NCBI RefSeq assembly: GCF_003149455.1
Contig: NZ_QFFK01000003.1
Span: forward strand, 1 to 64,000
Reading direction: 5' to 3'
DNA from: Chitinophaga deserti
GTDB taxonomy: Bacteria; Bacteroidota; Bacteroidia; Chitinophagales; Chitinophagaceae
DNA: 64,000 bases
In this document: positions 62,735 through 64,000 of the stretch, piece after piece
Layout: each line of letters starts with the position of its first letter
Position numbering within the stretch: position 1 is the stretch's first letter
Notes under the pieces: generated by a model
Told to the model about the DNA's origin: nothing
The model's database searches: none
Seen by the model: the letters and a program-made list of their open reading frames with translations, nothing else
Translations under genes and position numbers: made by a program

Positions 62735-63202
62735 CTATTGCATTGATTTGGCGAGTTTGCCTCCAGGTAAGTAATTAACTTTTTTCAAATGACTCTCAAT
62801 AAAGATGGCAATAGCTGCCAACACAGTAAAAATAGCATTGAATATAAGATGCATATCCCATGTCATGGCTGCTAATATTCCACCACAGCTGCAGGGCAAA
62901 TCATTAGCATAAGTCAACATGATCCAGATGTAGCCAGTGAACATTGCCATTAAAAGGAAGGATCCAAAAAGCGCCAGCATACGGGTCTTCTTGACAATAA
63001 GCCCCACTGCCAACAGCAACTCTCCAATTGGAATTGCATACGACACAAAATCAGGTCCCCACTGCATAAAAGGAGACTTTCTTAACTGTGAGATGAACGT
63101 TTCATGGTCCATCAGTTTATTAAGACCAGTGTAAACAAAAAGGATAATAAGTAGGGAACAAATAATTTGTTGCGATATATACAACAACCGTGTCTTGGTC
63201 AT
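62735..63202 (-). CDS. MauE/DoxX-like membrane protein
   Basis: A 155-aa four-helix membrane protein of the MauE/DoxX superfamily: helix 1 (QQIICSLLIILFVYTGLNKL), helices with IPIGELLLAVGLIV and LALFGSFLLMAMFTGYIWIM, then the conserved PCSCGGILAAMTWDMHLIFN with a CxC motif. MauE supports disulfide formation in methylamine dehydrogenase maturation; in Bacteroidota related proteins sit beside small Cys-rich secreted proteins. Here the next gene encodes such a protein, so a role in its oxidative folding is plausible but inferred. Confidence 0.85.
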   Translation of the reverse strand: MTKTRLLYISQQIICSLLIILFVYTGLNKLMDHETFISQLRKSPFMQWGPDFVSYAIPIGELLLAVGLIVKKTRMLALFGSFLLMAMFTGYIWIMLTYANDLPCSCGGILAAMTWDMHLIFNAIFTVLAAIAIFIESHLKKVNYLPGGKLAKSMQ

Positions 63203-63695
63203 ATTTGATGTTTTTGATGCAACGAAGGGATTTCTCTAACATTTACAGTTAGCGAATACTAATGGTCAACTCTAGTTTGTGTGTCTTGCTAAATAGTTAC
63301 TTTCCTTTAGGTTCTCAATAATTGCGTACTCATTTACATAAGCAAATTAGTACTACTCACAGCAAAAAGATTGCAGTGGCAAAATAATTCTGAAATTTTA
63401 TTCAGAATCTTATTGTGCCTATTAAAACCAGGCCATAATACTACTCGCTTTCCAGCTCTTAATGCGTTCTTACAGCAGTGAATACGCCAGCAAACCAGTC
63501 ACCTACTGCCATATCCTACTGGGCTGAAAGAGTTTCTTATTGCCTCTTCTTGACTTAGGAAAAGAGACTTTTTAAAGGGATACAAATAAAAAACCCGGCG
63601 CCTCAGCTGCCGGGTTCCATTCAAACACTATATCCACGCATTACATAACTTATAATAGTATAATAAATGAAATCTAAATCCCTTATAACTTTTCA
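63203..63695. other. Gene-poor AT-rich spacer
   Basis: About 490 bp without a convincing coding frame. It should contain the promoter of the MauE-like gene, although no clear TAnnTTTG element was found, and it includes the terminator at 63592-63616. The middle part (63400-63560) is less AT-rich and might be a gene remnant, but nothing recognisable is encoded. Confidence 0.5.
63592..63616 (-). terminator. Rho-independent terminator of the truncated edge gene
   Basis: AACCCGGC (63592-63599) pairs perfectly with GCCGGGTT (63609-63616). On the minus strand the stem runs directly into TTTTATTTG. It lies about 80 bp past the stop of the gene entering from the right edge. Confidence 0.8.
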
Positions 63696-64000
63696 TTAAT
63701 CCATCAACCAAAAGGCCTTCTGGAAAAGATCGAATGCCTGGATGTGGTTATTCTTAATCAGAATGTACCTAGTAAATGCTTTCGAATCCGTGACAACGTA
63801 GGATCTGGTTGAGTACTCCGTCCTTAGCATTAATATTTGCAAGCTGTCAGGGGCTTGATCATATGGAACTACCTTCACTGCATCCCAATCTGCTCTCTTT
63901 AAATGATTCTGCAAGAATCCAACAAGGGTATTGAGCCATTTCTGCCGCAGCTCTCTTGATCCAATGGCAGAATCAACTGGATATCCAACTATAAACTTAG
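63696..64000 (-). CDS. C-terminal part of an unknown protein (truncated by window edge)
   Basis: The minus-strand frame is open from the window edge to a TAA at 63696 and gives about 100 C-terminal residues, starting KFIVGYPVDSAIGSRELRQKW and ending QKAFWLMD. The true start lies outside the window; a TTG at 63914 is in frame but is probably internal. The fragment is mixed helix and strand with a hydrophobic core (RYILIKNNHIQAFDLF). No family is recognised. A good terminator follows it, supporting a real gene. Confidence 0.65.
   Translation of the reverse strand, partial: KFIVGYPVDSAIGSRELRQKWLNTLVGFLQNHLKRADWDAVKVVPYDQAPDSLQILMLRTEYSTRSYVVTDSKAFTRYILIKNNHIQAFDLFQKAFWLMD

Overview
The window looks like a chromosomal segment of a polysaccharide-degrading Bacteroidota, most like Chitinophagaceae (Chitinophaga-type). 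The evidence is two SusC/SusD outer-membrane uptake pairs, many secreted glycoside hydrolases and lipoproteins, TlpA/DUF4369 thioredoxins, and roughly balanced base composition over the first ~51 kb. No tRNA, rRNA or CRISPR array was seen.

Region 1 (0.26-10.6 kb) is an L-fucose locus on the minus strand: SDR dehydrogenase, L-fuconate dehydratase, Na+/sugar symporter, a GH29 fucosidase, a lipoprotein sugar mutarotase, a second GH29 with a C-terminal carbohydrate-binding-like domain, and a GH95-type enzyme. A divergent AraC regulator sits at its head. Region 2 (10.7-13.9 kb) holds two beta-rich lipoproteins, one with a PKD domain, and a small unknown gene.

Region 3 (13.9-32.5 kb) is a LacI-controlled polysaccharide utilisation locus. 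The operon GH172-ALDH-SDR-UxaA-lipoprotein-FAH-FucP is followed by a secreted protein, SusD, SusC and a GH116 enzyme. Four promoters, including that of lacI, carry the same 14-bp near-palindrome, CTTAAWCGWTTAAG. GH172 plus GH116, a FucP-type transporter and a Weimberg-type oxidative route (dehydrogenase, dehydratase, KdaD/XylX-like FAH protein, 2-oxoglutarate semialdehyde dehydrogenase) suggest breakdown of a D-arabinofuranose polymer and oxidation of D-arabinose to 2-oxoglutarate. The substrate is an inference.

Region 4 (32.8-34.9 kb) holds DinB, AraC and DUF202 genes. Region 5 (35.0-49.4 kb) is the most unusual part: a caspase/nSTAND/transmembrane/beta-propeller gene divergent from a tight five-gene operon. 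The operon encodes a caspase fused to an alpha/beta-hydrolase, a CHAT peptidase fused to a coiled coil and a degenerate STAND-like domain, a MoxR AAA+ ATPase, a vWA protein, and a helical protein fused to a caspase fold without the usual catalytic residues. It resembles the MoxR-vWA-linked conflict (defence/programmed-death) systems described computationally, but its specific proteins and fusions look uncommon. A PAS histidine kinase follows.

Region 6 (51.6-64 kb) is clearly more AT-rich. It holds an STN-type SusC with SusD, two TlpA-like proteins, an IS256-family element whose transposase has two in-frame nonsense codons, a cluster with a Cys-rich secreted protein, a MauE-like membrane protein and a membrane-anchored protein, and a gene truncated by the window edge.
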